Below are positions 46,776-56,360 of a DNA stretch of 64,000 nt, piece after piece. The stretch spans positions 124,001 through 188,000 of the forward strand of contig JAXHLR010000006.1 in the NCBI GenBank assembly GCA_034521975.1, in the 5' to 3' direction. The notes under the pieces are model-generated. The model worked only from the letters and a program-made list of their open reading frames with translations. It was not told where the DNA came from and made no database searches. This DNA is from Acidimicrobiales bacterium (GTDB taxonomy: Bacteria > Actinomycetota > Acidimicrobiia > Acidimicrobiales > SKKL01). The translations under genes were made by a program, and so were the position numbers. The stretch's first letter is position 1. The number at the start of each line of letters is the position of its first letter.

Positions 46776-48300
46776 TCATCCCTCCGAGGAAGATACGGCC
46801 TGTTGACCTGATTGTCTGTCCAACGGACAGGATCGTGCACGGTGTGCCCGATGTCAACTCGGGCGCGTCCCGCTCGTGACGCGCATCAGAGACCTGCCGC
46901 GCGGGGCGCGGAACGTCGAAACCGGGCAGGACCAGGGTGTGCCTTGGCTTGTGTTCGGGAGCGGCTCGACCAGAGACCGGCCGCGACTCAGCGGCGGCGG
47001 CGAAGCCTCGCTCGAGGTCGGCGATGATGTCGTCGAGGGTCTCGAGCCCGACCGACAGGCGCACCAGGCCGGGCTCGACCCCCGACTGCAGCTGCTCCTC
47101 CTCGGAGAGCTGGCTGTGGGTCGTGGTCGACGGCTGGATCACCAGGCTGCGGGTGTCGCCGATGTTGGCGACGTGGTAGTGCAGCTCGAGCGCCTCGACG
47201 AAGCGGCGTCCCGCCTCCTGACCACCCTTGATCACGAAGGCCGGCACCGAACCGGCCCCCTTGGGGGCGAGACGCTGGGCCCGCTCATACCACCGGCTCG
47301 ACGCCAATCCGGCGTAGGCCACCGACTCCACCTGATCATGTCCCTCGAGGAACTCGGCCACCGCCTGCGCGTTGGAGACGTGGCGCTCCATGCGCAAGCT
47401 CAGGGTCTCGAGCCCCTGCAGGAAGTAGAAGACGTTCTGCGGGCTGATCGCCGTTCCCAGATCTCGCAACAGCTGCACCCGGGCCTTGGCGATGAACGCG
47501 CCGTGGCCGAGCATCGGGAAGTACTGCAGGCCGTGATAGCTCGGGTCGGGCTCGGTGAAGTTGGGGAACCGCCCGCTCGCCTCGTAGTCGAAGGTGCCAC
47601 CGTCGACGATCACCCCACCGATCGAGGTGCCGTGACCGCCGATGAACTTGGTGGCCGAGTGGACCACGACGTCGGCACCCCACTCGAGCGGCCTGATCAG
47701 ATAGGGCGTGGCCACGGTGTTGTCGATCACCAGGGGGATCCCGTGCTCGTGGGCGATGGCCGACACCCCCTCGAGGTCGAAGATGTCGTTGCGGGGATTG
47801 CCGATCGACTCGCCGTAGAACACCTTGGTGTTGTCGCGGACCGCGGCCCGCCACGCGTCGAGGTCGTCGGGGTCGTCGATGAAGCTGACCTCGATGCCCA
47901 TCTTGGGCAGCGTGTAGTGGAACAGGTTGTAGGTGCCGCCGTAGAGCGAGGCGGACGACACCACATGGCTGCCCGACTCGGCCAGGTTGAGGATCGTCAG
48001 CGTCTCGGCCGACTGGCCGCTGGAGACCGCGAGCGCTCCGGGGACACCAGCAGCGGTCTCGGCGATCCCACCCTCGAGCGCGGCCATCCGCGTCTCGAAC
48101 ACCACCTGGGTGGGGTTCATGATCCTCGTGTAGATGTTGCCCGGCTGGGCGAGCGCGAACAGGTTCGCCGCGTGTTCGGCGCTGTCGAACCGGTACGACG
48201 TGGTCTGGTAGATGGGGACGGCCACCGCCCCGGTCGTGGGGTCAGCCTGCTGTCCAGCATGGATCTGGCGGGTCTCGAAACCCAGGTCGCGGTCGGTCAT
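46693..48300 (-). CDS. metY: O-acetylhomoserine sulfhydrylase with an abnormal C-terminal extension
   Basis: PLP enzyme making homocysteine from O-acetylhomoserine and sulfide. ETRQIHAGQQ, the YGGTYNLF segment, VDNTVATPYLIRPLEWGAD and the PLP lysine in VVHSATKFIGGHG are all present. Family similarity ends at DLERGFAAAA, about residue 437, yet the frame runs on for some 95 residues through the next promoter and into Rieske 3. One extra C at about 46991 would place TGA at 46988-46990 and give a normal 437-residue protein. The extension is probably not real. AGGAGG precedes the ATG. Confidence 0.88.
   Translation of the reverse strand: MTDRDLGFETRQIHAGQQADPTTGAVAVPIYQTTSYRFDSAEHAANLFALAQPGNIYTRIMNPTQVVFETRMAALEGGIAETAAGVPGALAVSSGQSAETLTILNLAESGSHVVSSASLYGGTYNLFHYTLPKMGIEVSFIDDPDDLDAWRAAVRDNTKVFYGESIGNPRNDIFDLEGVSAIAHEHGIPLVIDNTVATPYLIRPLEWGADVVVHSATKFIGGHGTSIGGVIVDGGTFDYEASGRFPNFTEPDPSYHGLQYFPMLGHGAFIAKARVQLLRDLGTAISPQNVFYFLQGLETLSLRMERHVSNAQAVAEFLEGHDQVESVAYAGLASSRWYERAQRLAPKGAGSVPAFVIKGGQEAGRRFVEALELHYHVANIGDTRSLVIQPSTTTHSQLSEEEQLQSGVEPGLVRLSVGLETLDDIIADLERGFAAAAESRPVSGRAAPEHKPRHTLVLPGFDVPRPARQVSDARHERDAPELTSGTPCTILSVGQTIRSTGRIFLGGMNDNWTQRVGACQPDPPRGVRSLCWELC
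46811..46823. promoter_or_regulatory. Predicted GntR operator site 4
   Basis: ATTGTCTGTCCAA, 11 of 13 bases identical to site 1 (ATTGTCAGACCAA). It overlaps the predicted transcription start of the Rieske 3 operon. A perfect CTGTCC-AAC-GGACAG inverted repeat (46816-46830) overlaps it and may be part of the same site or a separate one. Confidence 0.55.
46829..46857 (-). promoter_or_regulatory. Promoter of the Rieske 3 operon
   Basis: Minus strand TTGACA, 17-base spacer, GATCCT: perfect -35, weak -10. It lies within the extended metY frame, which supports the view that metY really stops earlier. Confidence 0.6.
46863..46884 (-). terminator. Hairpin downstream of metY
   Basis: GCGCGTC (46863-46869), 8-base loop, GACGCGC (46878-46884). 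It lies between the likely true metY end and the Rieske 3 promoter, where a terminator would be expected. No strong T run. Confidence 0.35.
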
Positions 48301-48363
48301 CGGTCCTCCTGTGACGAATCCGCCGCAGCCTAGACCCTCAATTCCCGACCTGGCCAGTCAGAA

Positions 48364-49395
48364 TTAGCCCTGACCGCCCGACACGTCCTGCACCCGGGTC
48401 TTCCCCGCCGAGATCCACGGCATCATCTGGCGCAGCTCGGCGCCCACCTTCTCGATGGGGTGGTCGTGTCCCCGGCGCTCCAGCTCGAGGAACCGTGGAC
48501 GCCCAGCACGGGACTCAGCGATCCACTCCTCCGCGAACTTGCCGGAACGGACCTCGTCGAGGATCACCTTCATCTCGGCCTTCACCGCGTCGTTGATCAC
48601 CCGTGGGCCCCGTGTCAGGTCCCCGTACTCGGCGGTGTCCGACACCGAGTAGCGCATCCCGCCGATGCCCTGCTCGTACATGAGGTCGACGATGAGCTTG
48701 AGCTCGTGGAGGCACTCGAAGTAGGCCGACTCGGGCTGGTAGCCGGCCTCGACCAAGGTCTCGAACCCGGCTTGGACCAGCGCCGTCAACCCTCCGCAGA
48801 GCACCACCTGCTCGCCGAAGAGATCGGTCTCGGTCTCTTCCTCGAAGGTCGTGCGCAACACCCCCGCCCGGGTGCCGCCGATGGCGTCGGCATAGGCCAG
48901 CGCCAGCGCCTCGGCCGAGCCGCTGGCATCCTGGGACACCGCGATCAGACACGGCACTCCCCCGCCTTCGCTGTAGGTGCGCCGCACCAGGTGACCCGGA
49001 CCCTTCGGCGCGACCATGGCCGAGTCGACCCCCGCGGGCGGCACGATCTGGCCGAAACGGATGTTGAACCCGTGGGCGAAGAAGATGGCATCGCCCTCTG
49101 AGAGGTGCGGCTCGATCGACTCCGCGTACACCGACCCCTGCTCGGTGTCGGGCAACAAGATCATGATGAGATCGGCCTCGGCGGCAGCGTCGGCGACCGA
49201 GAGCACCCGCAAGCCGGCCTCCTCGGCCTTGGCGACCGAGGAGGAACCCTCGCGCAAGCCCACCCGCACGTCGATCCCCGACTCCTTGAGGTTGAGGGCG
49301 TGGGCGTGGCCCTGCGAGCCGTATCCGATCACCGCCACCTTGCGATCGGCGATGAGCGATCGGTCGGCGTCCTTTGCGTACAACACGTTGGCCAC
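48364..49395 (-). CDS. ilvC: Ketol-acid reductoisomerase
   Basis: 343-residue class I enzyme; second step of valine and isoleucine synthesis, NADPH and Mg dependent. Cofactor motif [30 protein letters not shown], and the [36 protein letters not shown] metal-binding region. I chose GTG 49395 ([14 protein letters not shown]) with AGGAGA upstream. Follows ilvN by 31 bases. Confidence 0.95.
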   Translation of the reverse strand: MANVLYAKDADRSLIADRKVAVIGYGSQGHAHALNLKESGIDVRVGLREGSSSVAKAEEAGLRVLSVADAAAEADLIMILLPDTEQGSVYAESIEPHLSEGDAIFFAHGFNIRFGQIVPPAGVDSAMVAPKGPGHLVRRTYSEGGGVPCLIAVSQDASGSAEALALAYADAIGGTRAGVLRTTFEEETETDLFGEQVVLCGGLTALVQAGFETLVEAGYQPESAYFECLHELKLIVDLMYEQGIGGMRYSVSDTAEYGDLTRGPRVINDAVKAEMKVILDEVRSGKFAEEWIAESRAGRPRFLELERRGHDHPIEKVGAELRQMMPWISAGKTRVQDVSGGQG

Positions 49396-49426
49396 TGAGG
49401 GTCTCCTGTTCAGGTCCGAGTTGGTT

Positions 49427-49924
49427 TCAGGGGGTTCGTTCGAGCTTGGGGAGCGCCACGCGACCGGTTCGCTGGAGCTCCACGATCCCATAGGGTCGCA
49501 GCAGCTCCTCGAAGTCGTCCACCTTGACCGGACTCCCCTCGAGGGCGACGGTGATGGCCGCGTGGGTGACGTTGAGGATCTTCGCCTCGAAGATCTGCAC
49601 CAACTCGAGGACCCGGGCCCGCTCCTCCCCCTCGGCCTTGACGGTCGCGAGCAACAGCTCACGTTCGACCGAGTGCCGCGGATCGAGCTCGCTGATCGAC
49701 ACCACGTTGATGAGCTTGAACAGCTGCTTGACGATCTGGTCGAGCGGCGCCGACTCGACGTCGACGACGATGGTGATGCGGCTGAGCGACTCGTCGTCGG
49801 TCGGCGCCACCGCCAGCGACTCGATGTTGTAGCCCCGCCGGGCGAACAGACCCGCGACCCGCGCAAGGACTCCCGCCTTGTTCTGCACCAGGACCGTGAG
49901 GGTGCGGTGGCCGAACTCGGTCAT
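49427..49924 (-). CDS. ilvN: Acetolactate synthase small (regulatory) subunit
   Basis: 165 residues. N-terminal ACT domain [32 protein letters not shown] binds valine for feedback control; the C-terminal domain activates the catalytic subunit. The ATG overlaps the ilvB stop (ATGA). Normal length. Confidence 0.95.
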   Translation of the reverse strand: MTEFGHRTLTVLVQNKAGVLARVAGLFARRGYNIESLAVAPTDDESLSRITIVVDVESAPLDQIVKQLFKLINVVSISELDPRHSVERELLLATVKAEGEERARVLELVQIFEAKILNVTHAAITVALEGSPVKVDDFEELLRPYGIVELQRTGRVALPKLERTP

Positions 49925-51666
49925 CGGAGCTGCCCCTCCTGCGACGGCTGCACCACGACCTCGGAGTTGGTAGCCCCGGCCGGGACCATGGGAAACACCT
50001 TCTCGCGGGCGTCGGTGCGGAAGTCGATGACCACCGGCCGGTCGTTGATGGCGTTGGCCTTCTCGATCGCGGCCGGCACCTCCTCGGGCGACTCGACCCG
50101 CATCCCGACACACCCCATCGACTCGGCCCACATCTTGTAGTCGGGAAGGTCGGGCGACAGGTAGACCTCGGAGTAGCGCTCCTCGTAGAACATCTCCTGC
50201 CACTGCCGCACCATTCCGAGGTAGGCGTTGTTCAAGATGGCGACCTTGACCGGGATGCGTTCGGCCGCGGCGGTGACCAGTTCCTGGGCGGTCATCTGGA
50301 AGCAGCCGTCGCCGTCGATGGCCCAGACGGTGCGGTCGGGCTTGCCGACCTTGGCGCCGATGGCCGCCGGCACCGAAAAGCCCATGGTGCCCAGACCGCC
50401 GGAGTTCACCCAGGTGTAGGGATGGTCGAAACCCCAGTACTGGCTGGCCCACATCTGGTGCTGGCCGACCCCGGACACCAGGATCGTGTCGTCGGGGGTC
50501 GTCGGCGAGTCGCGCAGCTGCTCGAGCACGTACTGCGGCTTGAGCGCCTCGCCCGGATCGGACGGCTCGTAGGCGAGCGGATACCGCTCCTGCCACCCAC
50601 TGACCCGGGATCTCCACTCGGAACGGTCGGCCTGGGACTCGGCGCCACCGCGTTCGCGCAGCACCGACACCAGATCCTCGATCACCAGACGGCAGTCGCC
50701 GACGATCCCGACATCGGGCCGGCGCACCTTGCCGATCTCGGCCGGGTCGATGTCGGCGTGGATGATCTTGGCGTCGGGAGCGAAGCCGTCGAGCTTGCCG
50801 GTGACCCGGTCGTCGAAGCGGCTGCCCAGCGCCACCAACAGATCGGCCTCCTGCATGGCGGTGATCGCGGTGTAGGTGCCGTGCATGCCCGGCATGCCGA
50901 GGGCCAGCTCGTGGCTGTCGGGGAACGCACCCCGGGCCATCAGCGTGGTCACGACGTGGATGCCGGTGAGCTCGGCGAGCTCGCGCAGCGCCTCGGCCGC
51001 CCGCGCCTTGAGGATGCCACCACCCACGTAGAGCACCGGTCGGCGCGCCTCGCAGATGAGGTCGGCCGCGGCGCGGATCGCAGCGGGATCACCGTGGGTC
51101 TCGGGCTGGTAGCCGGGCAGATCGACCGACTCGGGCCAGTACCACTCGAGGGCCGAGGCCGGGTTCTTGGGATCGACGATGTCCTTGGGGATGTCGACCA
51201 GGACCGGGCCGGGGCGACCGGTGGTGGCGATGTGGAAGGCCTCGCGGATGATGCGGGGGATGTCGGCCGCGTCGGTCACGAGCTCGTTGTGCTTGGTGAC
51301 CGACCGTGTGATCCCGACCGTGTCGCACTCCTGGAAGGCGTCGGTCCCGATCGCCCCGCTCGCCACCTGGCCGGTGATGACCACCATGGGGATCGAGTCC
51401 ATGTAGGCATCGCAGAGGGGGGTGACGATGTTGGTGGCGGCCGGCCCACTGGTGACCATGGCGACCCCGGGACGGCCGGTCGCATGGGCATAGCCCTCGG
51501 CCATGTGGCCGGCGCCCTGCTCGTGACGCACGAGGATGTGGCGGATCGGCGAGTCGATGATCGGGTCGTACACCGGGAGGATGGCACCGCCGGGCAATCC
51601 GAAGATCACCTCGACACCTTCCATCTCCAGACTCTTGATCAGGGCGTGTCCACCGTTGGTCAACAT
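49921..51666 (-). CDS. ilvB: Acetolactate synthase large (catalytic) subunit
   Basis: 581-residue thiamine diphosphate enzyme making acetolactate and acetohydroxybutyrate. It has [17 protein letters not shown] with the catalytic glutamate in [15 protein letters not shown], the [14 protein letters not shown]-site region and the ThDP motif [12 protein letters not shown] to [12 protein letters not shown]. Its Shine-Dalgarno is weak (GAGGAT). The 5' leader at 51667-51899 contains an attenuator, so expression should respond to branched-chain aminoacyl-tRNA supply. Confidence 0.95.
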   Translation of the reverse strand: MLTNGGHALIKSLEMEGVEVIFGLPGGAILPVYDPIIDSPIRHILVRHEQGAGHMAEGYAHATGRPGVAMVTSGPAATNIVTPLCDAYMDSIPMVVITGQVASGAIGTDAFQECDTVGITRSVTKHNELVTDAADIPRIIREAFHIATTGRPGPVLVDIPKDIVDPKNPASALEWYWPESVDLPGYQPETHGDPAAIRAAADLICEARRPVLYVGGGILKARAAEALRELAELTGIHVVTTLMARGAFPDSHELALGMPGMHGTYTAITAMQEADLLVALGSRFDDRVTGKLDGFAPDAKIIHADIDPAEIGKVRRPDVGIVGDCRLVIEDLVSVLRERGGAESQADRSEWRSRVSGWQERYPLAYEPSDPGEALKPQYVLEQLRDSPTTPDDTILVSGVGQHQMWASQYWGFDHPYTWVNSGGLGTMGFSVPAAIGAKVGKPDRTVWAIDGDGCFQMTAQELVTAAAERIPVKVAILNNAYLGMVRQWQEMFYEERYSEVYLSPDLPDYKMWAESMGCVGMRVESPEEVPAAIEKANAINDRPVVIDFRTDAREKVFPMVPAGATNSEVVVQPSQEGQLR

Positions 51667-51738
51667 GTGGGGATCCTCGAGTTCGTACAGGTCAGCATTG
51701 GGGTCGACAGGGCTGAGTGGTCAGGGAGACATGGTCCG

Positions 51739-51770
51739 AAAAACGACGACGACCTCCCGATGGGGAGGCC
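51739..51770 (-). terminator. Attenuator terminator upstream of ilvB
   Basis: On the minus strand, GGCCTCCC, loop CATC and GGGAGGTC form an 8-bp stem (one G-U pair) followed by a T-rich stretch ending in TTTTT (51743-51739). It lies 72 bases before the ilvB start, inside the leader. Confidence 0.8.
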
Positions 51771-51774
51771 GAGG

Positions 51775-51805
51775 AGCGCACGCGGGGAGAGCGACAGCGT
51801 GCGCT
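51775..51805 (-). promoter_or_regulatory. Leader hairpin at the stop codon of the ilvB leader peptide
   Basis: On the minus strand, AGCGCACGC and GCGTGCGCT form a perfect 9-bp stem with a 13-base loop. The stem begins within the TAG stop of the leader peptide, the same layout as in the leuB leader. Confidence 0.7.
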
Positions 51806-51860
51806 AGGACACTACGAGAAGCTCGAACACGGTGCTCACGTGCACCAGTCTGGCAGCCAC
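51804..51860 (-). CDS. ilvL: Leader peptide of the ilvBNC attenuator
   Basis: Frame GTG to TAG encoding MAARLVHVSTVFELLVVS (18 residues). Eight residues are Leu or Val, with LLVV coded CTT CTC GTA GTG just before the end; CTT and GTA are rare here. A strong Shine-Dalgarno, GGGGAGG, lies 5 bases before the GTG. Ribosome stalling at the LLVV codons should prevent the downstream terminator from forming. It starts 39 bases after the ilvD stop, so the promoter may lie inside or upstream of ilvD. Confidence 0.75.
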   Translation of the reverse strand: MAARLVHVSTVFELLVVS

Positions 51861-51899
51861 GGTCACCTCCCCGCAACACGACTCGCCACTACGGCGGGA

Positions 51900-53579
51900 T
51901 CAGGCCTCGGTGACCGCCCCTCGCTCGGCCCCCTGGACCAGCCGGGCGAACTTGGCCAGCACCCCGGTGGTGTAGCGGGGTTCGGGCAGCTTCCAGTCCG
52001 CCCGGCGGGCGGCAAGGGTGTCCTCGTCCACCAGGAGATCGATCCGGTGCGACGCGACGTCGACCAGGATCCGGTCGCCCTCCTCCACAAAGGCGATCGG
52101 CCCGCCGGCGACCGCCTCGGGAGCGACGTGGCCGATGCAGAAGCCGTGGGTGCCTCCCGAGAAGCGTCCGTCGGTGAGCAGCGCCGCGTCGCCACCGCGG
52201 CCCACGCCCTTCATGGCGCCGGTGATGGCCAGCATCTCGCGCATCCCGGGACCACCCTTGGGGCCCTCGTAGCGGATGACCACGATATCGCCGGCCTCGA
52301 TGCGACCGGCGAGGACCGCCTCCATGGCGGCGTCCTCGCCATCGAAGACCCGGGCCCGACCTTCGAAGTGATCGAAGTCGATCCCCGCGACCTTCAGCAC
52401 CGCGCCATCGGGAGCGAGCGAACCTCGCAACACGGCGATGCCACCGATGTCGTGGATCGGATCATCGAAGCGGTGCACGACCTCGCCATCGGGTCCCGGC
52501 GGGTCGATCATGGCCAGGTTCTCGGCCACGGTCTTGCCGGTGACGGTCACCTCGTCACCGTGCAGCACGCCGGCTTCGAGCAGCATCGCCATCACGACCG
52601 GAACCCCACCGATCCGGTCGATGTCCCACATGTGGTACTTGCCGTGGGGCTTGGTGTCGGCCAGATGCGGCACGCGGGCCGCCACCTTGTTGAAGTCCTC
52701 GAGCTGCAGGTCGACCTGGGCCTCGTTGGCGATGGCCAGCAGGTGCAGCACGGCATTGGTGGACCCACCGAGGGCCATCGTCACCGCGATGGCGTTCTCG
52801 AACGCGCCCTTGGTGAGGATGTCGCGGGGGCGGATGCCCAACCGCAACAGGTTCACCACCGCCGCACCGCTGGCGACCGCGAACTCGTCACGGCGGCGGT
52901 CGACCGCGGCCGCCGAGGCGCTGGCCGGCAGCGACATGCCCAGCGCTTCGGCCACCGACGCCATGGTGTTGGCGGTGAACATGCCGGCGCAGGCGCCGAT
53001 GGTGGGACAGGCCTCGCGCTCGATGGCGTCGAGCTCGGCGTCGTCGATGTTCCCCGCCGCGCGAGCCCCCACCGCCTCGAACACGCTGGTGATGTCGAGC
53101 ACCGTGCCGTTGTGGTTGCCGGGAAGGATCGACCCCCCGTAGAGGAAGACCGACGCCAGGTTGATGCGGGCCGCGGCCATGAGCATGCCGGGCAGTGACT
53201 TGTCGCATCCCGCCAGGGTGACCATGCCATCGAGGCGTTCGGCGTGCATCACGGTCTCGACCGAGTCGGCGATGACCTCACGGGAGACGAGCGAGGCACG
53301 CATCCCCTCGTGGCCCATCGAGATGCCGTCGCTGACGGCGATGGTGGTGAACTCGAGCGGGTAGCCACCAGCGTCGCGGACGCCCTGCTTGGAGCCCTTG
53401 GCGAGCCGGTCGAGCGGCATGTTGCACGGCGTGACCTCGTTCCACGACGAGGCGATCGCCACCTGGGGCTTGCCCCAGTCGGCGTCGGTCATGCCGACCG
53501 CACGGAGCATGGCCCGTGCCGGCGCGCGCTCGTAGCCGTCGGTGACCTCGTGGGATCGGGGCTTCATGGGATCGCTCAT
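51900..53579 (-). CDS. ilvD: Dihydroxyacid dehydratase
   Basis: 559-residue Fe-S dehydratase, third step of valine and isoleucine synthesis. Cluster cysteines are in [19 protein letters not shown] and [14 protein letters not shown]; the C-terminal [22 protein letters not shown] motif is present. A TAGTCT -10 box (53586-53591) ends 6 bases before the ATG, so the mRNA is probably leaderless. The ilvB leader lies downstream. Confidence 0.95.
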   Translation of the reverse strand: MSDPMKPRSHEVTDGYERAPARAMLRAVGMTDADWGKPQVAIASSWNEVTPCNMPLDRLAKGSKQGVRDAGGYPLEFTTIAVSDGISMGHEGMRASLVSREVIADSVETVMHAERLDGMVTLAGCDKSLPGMLMAAARINLASVFLYGGSILPGNHNGTVLDITSVFEAVGARAAGNIDDAELDAIEREACPTIGACAGMFTANTMASVAEALGMSLPASASAAAVDRRRDEFAVASGAAVVNLLRLGIRPRDILTKGAFENAIAVTMALGGSTNAVLHLLAIANEAQVDLQLEDFNKVAARVPHLADTKPHGKYHMWDIDRIGGVPVVMAMLLEAGVLHGDEVTVTGKTVAENLAMIDPPGPDGEVVHRFDDPIHDIGGIAVLRGSLAPDGAVLKVAGIDFDHFEGRARVFDGEDAAMEAVLAGRIEAGDIVVIRYEGPKGGPGMREMLAITGAMKGVGRGGDAALLTDGRFSGGTHGFCIGHVAPEAVAGGPIAFVEEGDRILVDVASHRIDLLVDEDTLAARRADWKLPEPRYTTGVLAKFARLVQGAERGAVTEA

Positions 53580-53585
53580 GCCCGC

Positions 53586-53591
53586 AGACTA
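53586..53591 (-). promoter_or_regulatory. -10 box of ilvD (leaderless start)
   Basis: Minus strand TAGTCT, 6 bases before the ilvD ATG. The divergent ABC gene has its own -10 candidate TAACAT (53607-53612), 8 bases before its ATG at 53621, so both genes of this divergent pair may have leaderless mRNAs. Confidence 0.5.
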
Positions 53592-53620
53592 GTGAGCCTC
53601 ACGATCTAACATGACCTCGA

Positions 53621-54553
53621 ATGACACCAGCGACCGACCAGCACGCCGCGGTGACCGGCGAGGGCATCACCAAGCGGTGGGGCTCGACGAGCGTGCTCGA
53701 GGCCGCATCGTTTCGCATCGGCAGCGGAGTGACGGGACTCCTCGGTGCCAACGGTGCCGGAAAGACGACCCTGCTCGGCATGATCCTCGGCCTGCACCGG
53801 GCCGACAGCGGCACCCTCACGGTCCTGGGCCACGATCCCACAGCGCTCGGGGCCGAGGTGCGGGCCAGGATCGGGTACTCACCGGAGCATCACGTGCTGC
53901 CGCCCGACATGCGGGCCCACGACCTCGTGGCCCTCATCGCCAGGGTGCATGGCATCCCCCGGCGGGCCGCCACCACCCGTGCCAGCGACGCCCTGTGGCT
54001 GGTGGGTCTGGGCGAGGAGCGCTACCGGGCGATCGGCACGATGTCCACGGGACAACGCCAGCGGGTCAAGCTCGCCCAGGCGATCGCCCACGATCCGGTG
54101 CTCGTGCTGCTCGACGAGCCCACCGACGGGCTCGACCCGGTGCAGCGCGAGGAGATCCTGGCGCTCATCCGACGTATCGGCACCGAGTTCGGCATCGACG
54201 TCGTGTTGTCCTCGCACCTGCTCGACGAGGTCGAGCGGGTCTGTGACTCGGTGGTGATCCTGGGCAACGGCGGCGTGCTCGCGTCGGGGGCCATCGAGGA
54301 CATCCGGGGCGACAGCACCGGCATCGTGGCCGAGGTCGACGATCACCTCGACCTGGTGGCGGCCGCGCTCGAGGCTGCCGGTTGGATCGTTGCCATCGAC
54401 GGCACGCGTCTGAGCGTGGACCTGCACCCCGCCGATGTCGACCGAGGGCTCGACGCCGTGCGCGACGCCGTCTCCGAGGCGAACGCCCCCCTGCGGTCGT
54501 TGGTCCCCCAGCGCCTCAGCCTCGAACAGGTCTTCCTGCAGGAGCTGGCGTGA
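53621..54553 (+). CDS. ABC-2 transporter ATPase A
   Basis: 310 residues. Walker A GLLGANGAGKTTLLG, signature MSTGQRQRVKLAQ, Walker B VLVLLDEPTDGLD, H-loop SSHLLDEVERV, and a C-terminal regulatory extension. It starts a four-gene operon in which each gene overlaps the next by 1 to 4 bases. Substrate unknown; this type usually exports drugs, lipids or polysaccharide. Confidence 0.9.
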   Translation: MTPATDQHAAVTGEGITKRWGSTSVLEAASFRIGSGVTGLLGANGAGKTTLLGMILGLHRADSGTLTVLGHDPTALGAEVRARIGYSPEHHVLPPDMRAHDLVALIARVHGIPRRAATTRASDALWLVGLGEERYRAIGTMSTGQRQRVKLAQAIAHDPVLVLLDEPTDGLDPVQREEILALIRRIGTEFGIDVVLSSHLLDEVERVCDSVVILGNGGVLASGAIEDIRGDSTGIVAEVDDHLDLVAAALEAAGWIVAIDGTRLSVDLHPADVDRGLDAVRDAVSEANAPLRSLVPQRLSLEQVFLQELA

Positions 54554-55440
54554 GCGATGGTGGGCCGATGAGCGACGCGGCACGCATCGCCGACCAGGGC
54601 TACCGCTCCTACGGCGGGCCACGCCACGGCACCGCCGGGTCGATCCGTGCGGTCACCCTGCACAGCATCGCTCGGGTGCTCGGCATCCGACGGGGAGCGA
54701 TGGCCAAGGTGCTCCCGGTGATCATCATCGTCTTGTCGATGCTGCCCGCGGCCGTGTTCGTCGGCATGGCGGCGGTCCTGCCGGGGTCGCTGATCGAGGA
54801 GGGGGTGCTCCCCAGCTATGGCCAGTACTACGGCTACATCACCTCGGCCATCGTCATCTTCGCCGCGTTCGTCGCCCCCGAGCTGCTCTGCACCGACCGG
54901 CGCACCCGACTGCTGGGGCTGCTGCTTGCCTCGCCACTCGATCGCATCACCTACCTCCTGTCCAAAGCGCTCGCCGTGGCCATCTCGCTCGCCGTGGTCA
55001 CGATCGGCCCGCCCCTGCTGATGCTGCTTGCCTTCACCTTCGAAGGGGCCGGACCCGCATCACCGGCCGACTGGCTGACGGTGTTGGGCCGGATCCTCCT
55101 GGCCGGCGCCGTCATCGCCGCGCTCCACACCTCGCTGTCGCTGGCGGTGTCGAGCTTCACCGACCGCAACGCGCTGGCCTCGGCCGGGATCCTGCTCACC
55201 CTCCTGCTCAGCGGCATCGTGACCAGCGCGCTCATCAACGGCGCCGAGTTGTCCTCCACGCTCGCGGTGCTCGACCTCCTCGGTCTTCCCTTCGAGCTGA
55301 TCACCCGCATCTACCCCGACGTCGATCCGGCACGGCCCGAGCTGGCAACCGGACTGGTCGCCGCCGCCAACGCAGGCTGGACCCTCGTCTTCGCGGTCGT
55401 GGTCGTGGTGCGGTACCGGCGTCTGGTGGTCACCCGATGA
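54550..55440 (+). CDS. ABC-2 transporter permease A
   Basis: About 296 residues with six membrane helices (KVLPVIIIVLSMLPAAVFVGM, ITSAIVIFAAFVAPEL, then ALAVAISLAVVTIGPPLLML and others). I chose GTG 54550, which overlaps the ATPase stop as GTGA; ATG 54568 is the alternative. The cytoplasmic CTDRRTRLLGLLLASPLDR loop is typical of ABC-2 export permeases. Confidence 0.87.
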   Translation: MSDGGPMSDAARIADQGYRSYGGPRHGTAGSIRAVTLHSIARVLGIRRGAMAKVLPVIIIVLSMLPAAVFVGMAAVLPGSLIEEGVLPSYGQYYGYITSAIVIFAAFVAPELLCTDRRTRLLGLLLASPLDRITYLLSKALAVAISLAVVTIGPPLLMLLAFTFEGAGPASPADWLTVLGRILLAGAVIAALHTSLSLAVSSFTDRNALASAGILLTLLLSGIVTSALINGAELSSTLAVLDLLGLPFELITRIYPDVDPARPELATGLVAAANAGWTLVFAVVVVVRYRRLVVTR

Positions 55441-56360
55441 GCCCGGCGACGATCCACTTCGACGAGGCCTCGAAGCACTTCGGCGATCTCGTCGCGGTGT
55501 CAGAGGTGAGCTTTCGGATCGGGGGCGGGGTGACGGCGCTGCTCGGCCCCAACGGTGCCGGCAAGTCCACGGTGCTGCGGATGATGTGCGGGATGATCGC
55601 TCCCACCCTCGGCAGGGTCAGGGTCCTGGATCGAGACCCCCGACGCGAGACCTCGCTGGCCGGCGACATCGGCCTGGTGTCCCAGCACGACGGCCTGTTC
55701 GACCGCCAGCGAGCACTGGAGTTCGTCGCCCTTGCCGCCACCTTGCAGGGCATCGCCGACCCGACCGCGGCCGCAGCCGCTGCCCTCGAGACCGTCGAGC
55801 TCGATCCCGCCGACCGACGCGTCCTCGGCACCTACTCCAAGGGCATGCGCCAGCGGGTCAAGCTCGCGCAGGCGCTCGTGCACGATCCCCGTGTGCTGAT
55901 CCTCGACGAGCCCCTCACCGGGCTCGACCCGCGGCAGCGCTCGCACATGATCGAGCTGTTCCACCGTCTGGGCGACGAAGGGCGGTGCGTGGTGGTGTCG
56001 AGCCACGTCCTCGACGAGGTCGAACGCATCGGCTCGCGCATCCTCGTCATCGCTCAGGGCCGGTTGGCCGCCGAGGGCGACTTCCGCGCCATCCGGGCGC
56101 TGATGGACGACCGCCCCCACCGCATCCGCCTCCGCTCCGACCATCCTCGCGAGCTGGCCGGGGCGCTCCTGGCCGCGGGAGCAGCAATGGCGGTGCGCCT
56201 CGACGGCGCCGACGGCGTCATGGTCGAGACCACCGACATCGTCACCTTCCGGACCTCGGTGGCCACCCTCGCTCGGCGGAGCGACGCTCGCCTCTATGAG
56301 TTGGTCGGCCTCGACGACGACCTCGAGAGCGTCTTTCGCTACCTGGTCGGAGGTCGGTGA
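55437..56360 (+). CDS. ABC-2 transporter ATPase B
   Basis: 307 residues. Walker A LLGPNGAGKSTVLRM, signature YSKGMRQRVKLAQALV, Walker B VLILDEPLTGLD, H-loop SSHVLDEVERI. Similar to ATPase A, suggesting duplication of an ATPase-permease pair. ATGA overlap with permease A. Confidence 0.9.
   Translation: MSPATIHFDEASKHFGDLVAVSEVSFRIGGGVTALLGPNGAGKSTVLRMMCGMIAPTLGRVRVLDRDPRRETSLAGDIGLVSQHDGLFDRQRALEFVALAATLQGIADPTAAAAAALETVELDPADRRVLGTYSKGMRQRVKLAQALVHDPRVLILDEPLTGLDPRQRSHMIELFHRLGDEGRCVVVSSHVLDEVERIGSRILVIAQGRLAAEGDFRAIRALMDDRPHRIRLRSDHPRELAGALLAAGAAMAVRLDGADGVMVETTDIVTFRTSVATLARRSDARLYELVGLDDDLESVFRYLVGGR

Noticed and set aside
48301-48363. SAM riboswitch before metY
   Set aside because: The spacer between ilvC and metY is only 63 bases and shows a plain AGGAGG site with no room for the aptamer.
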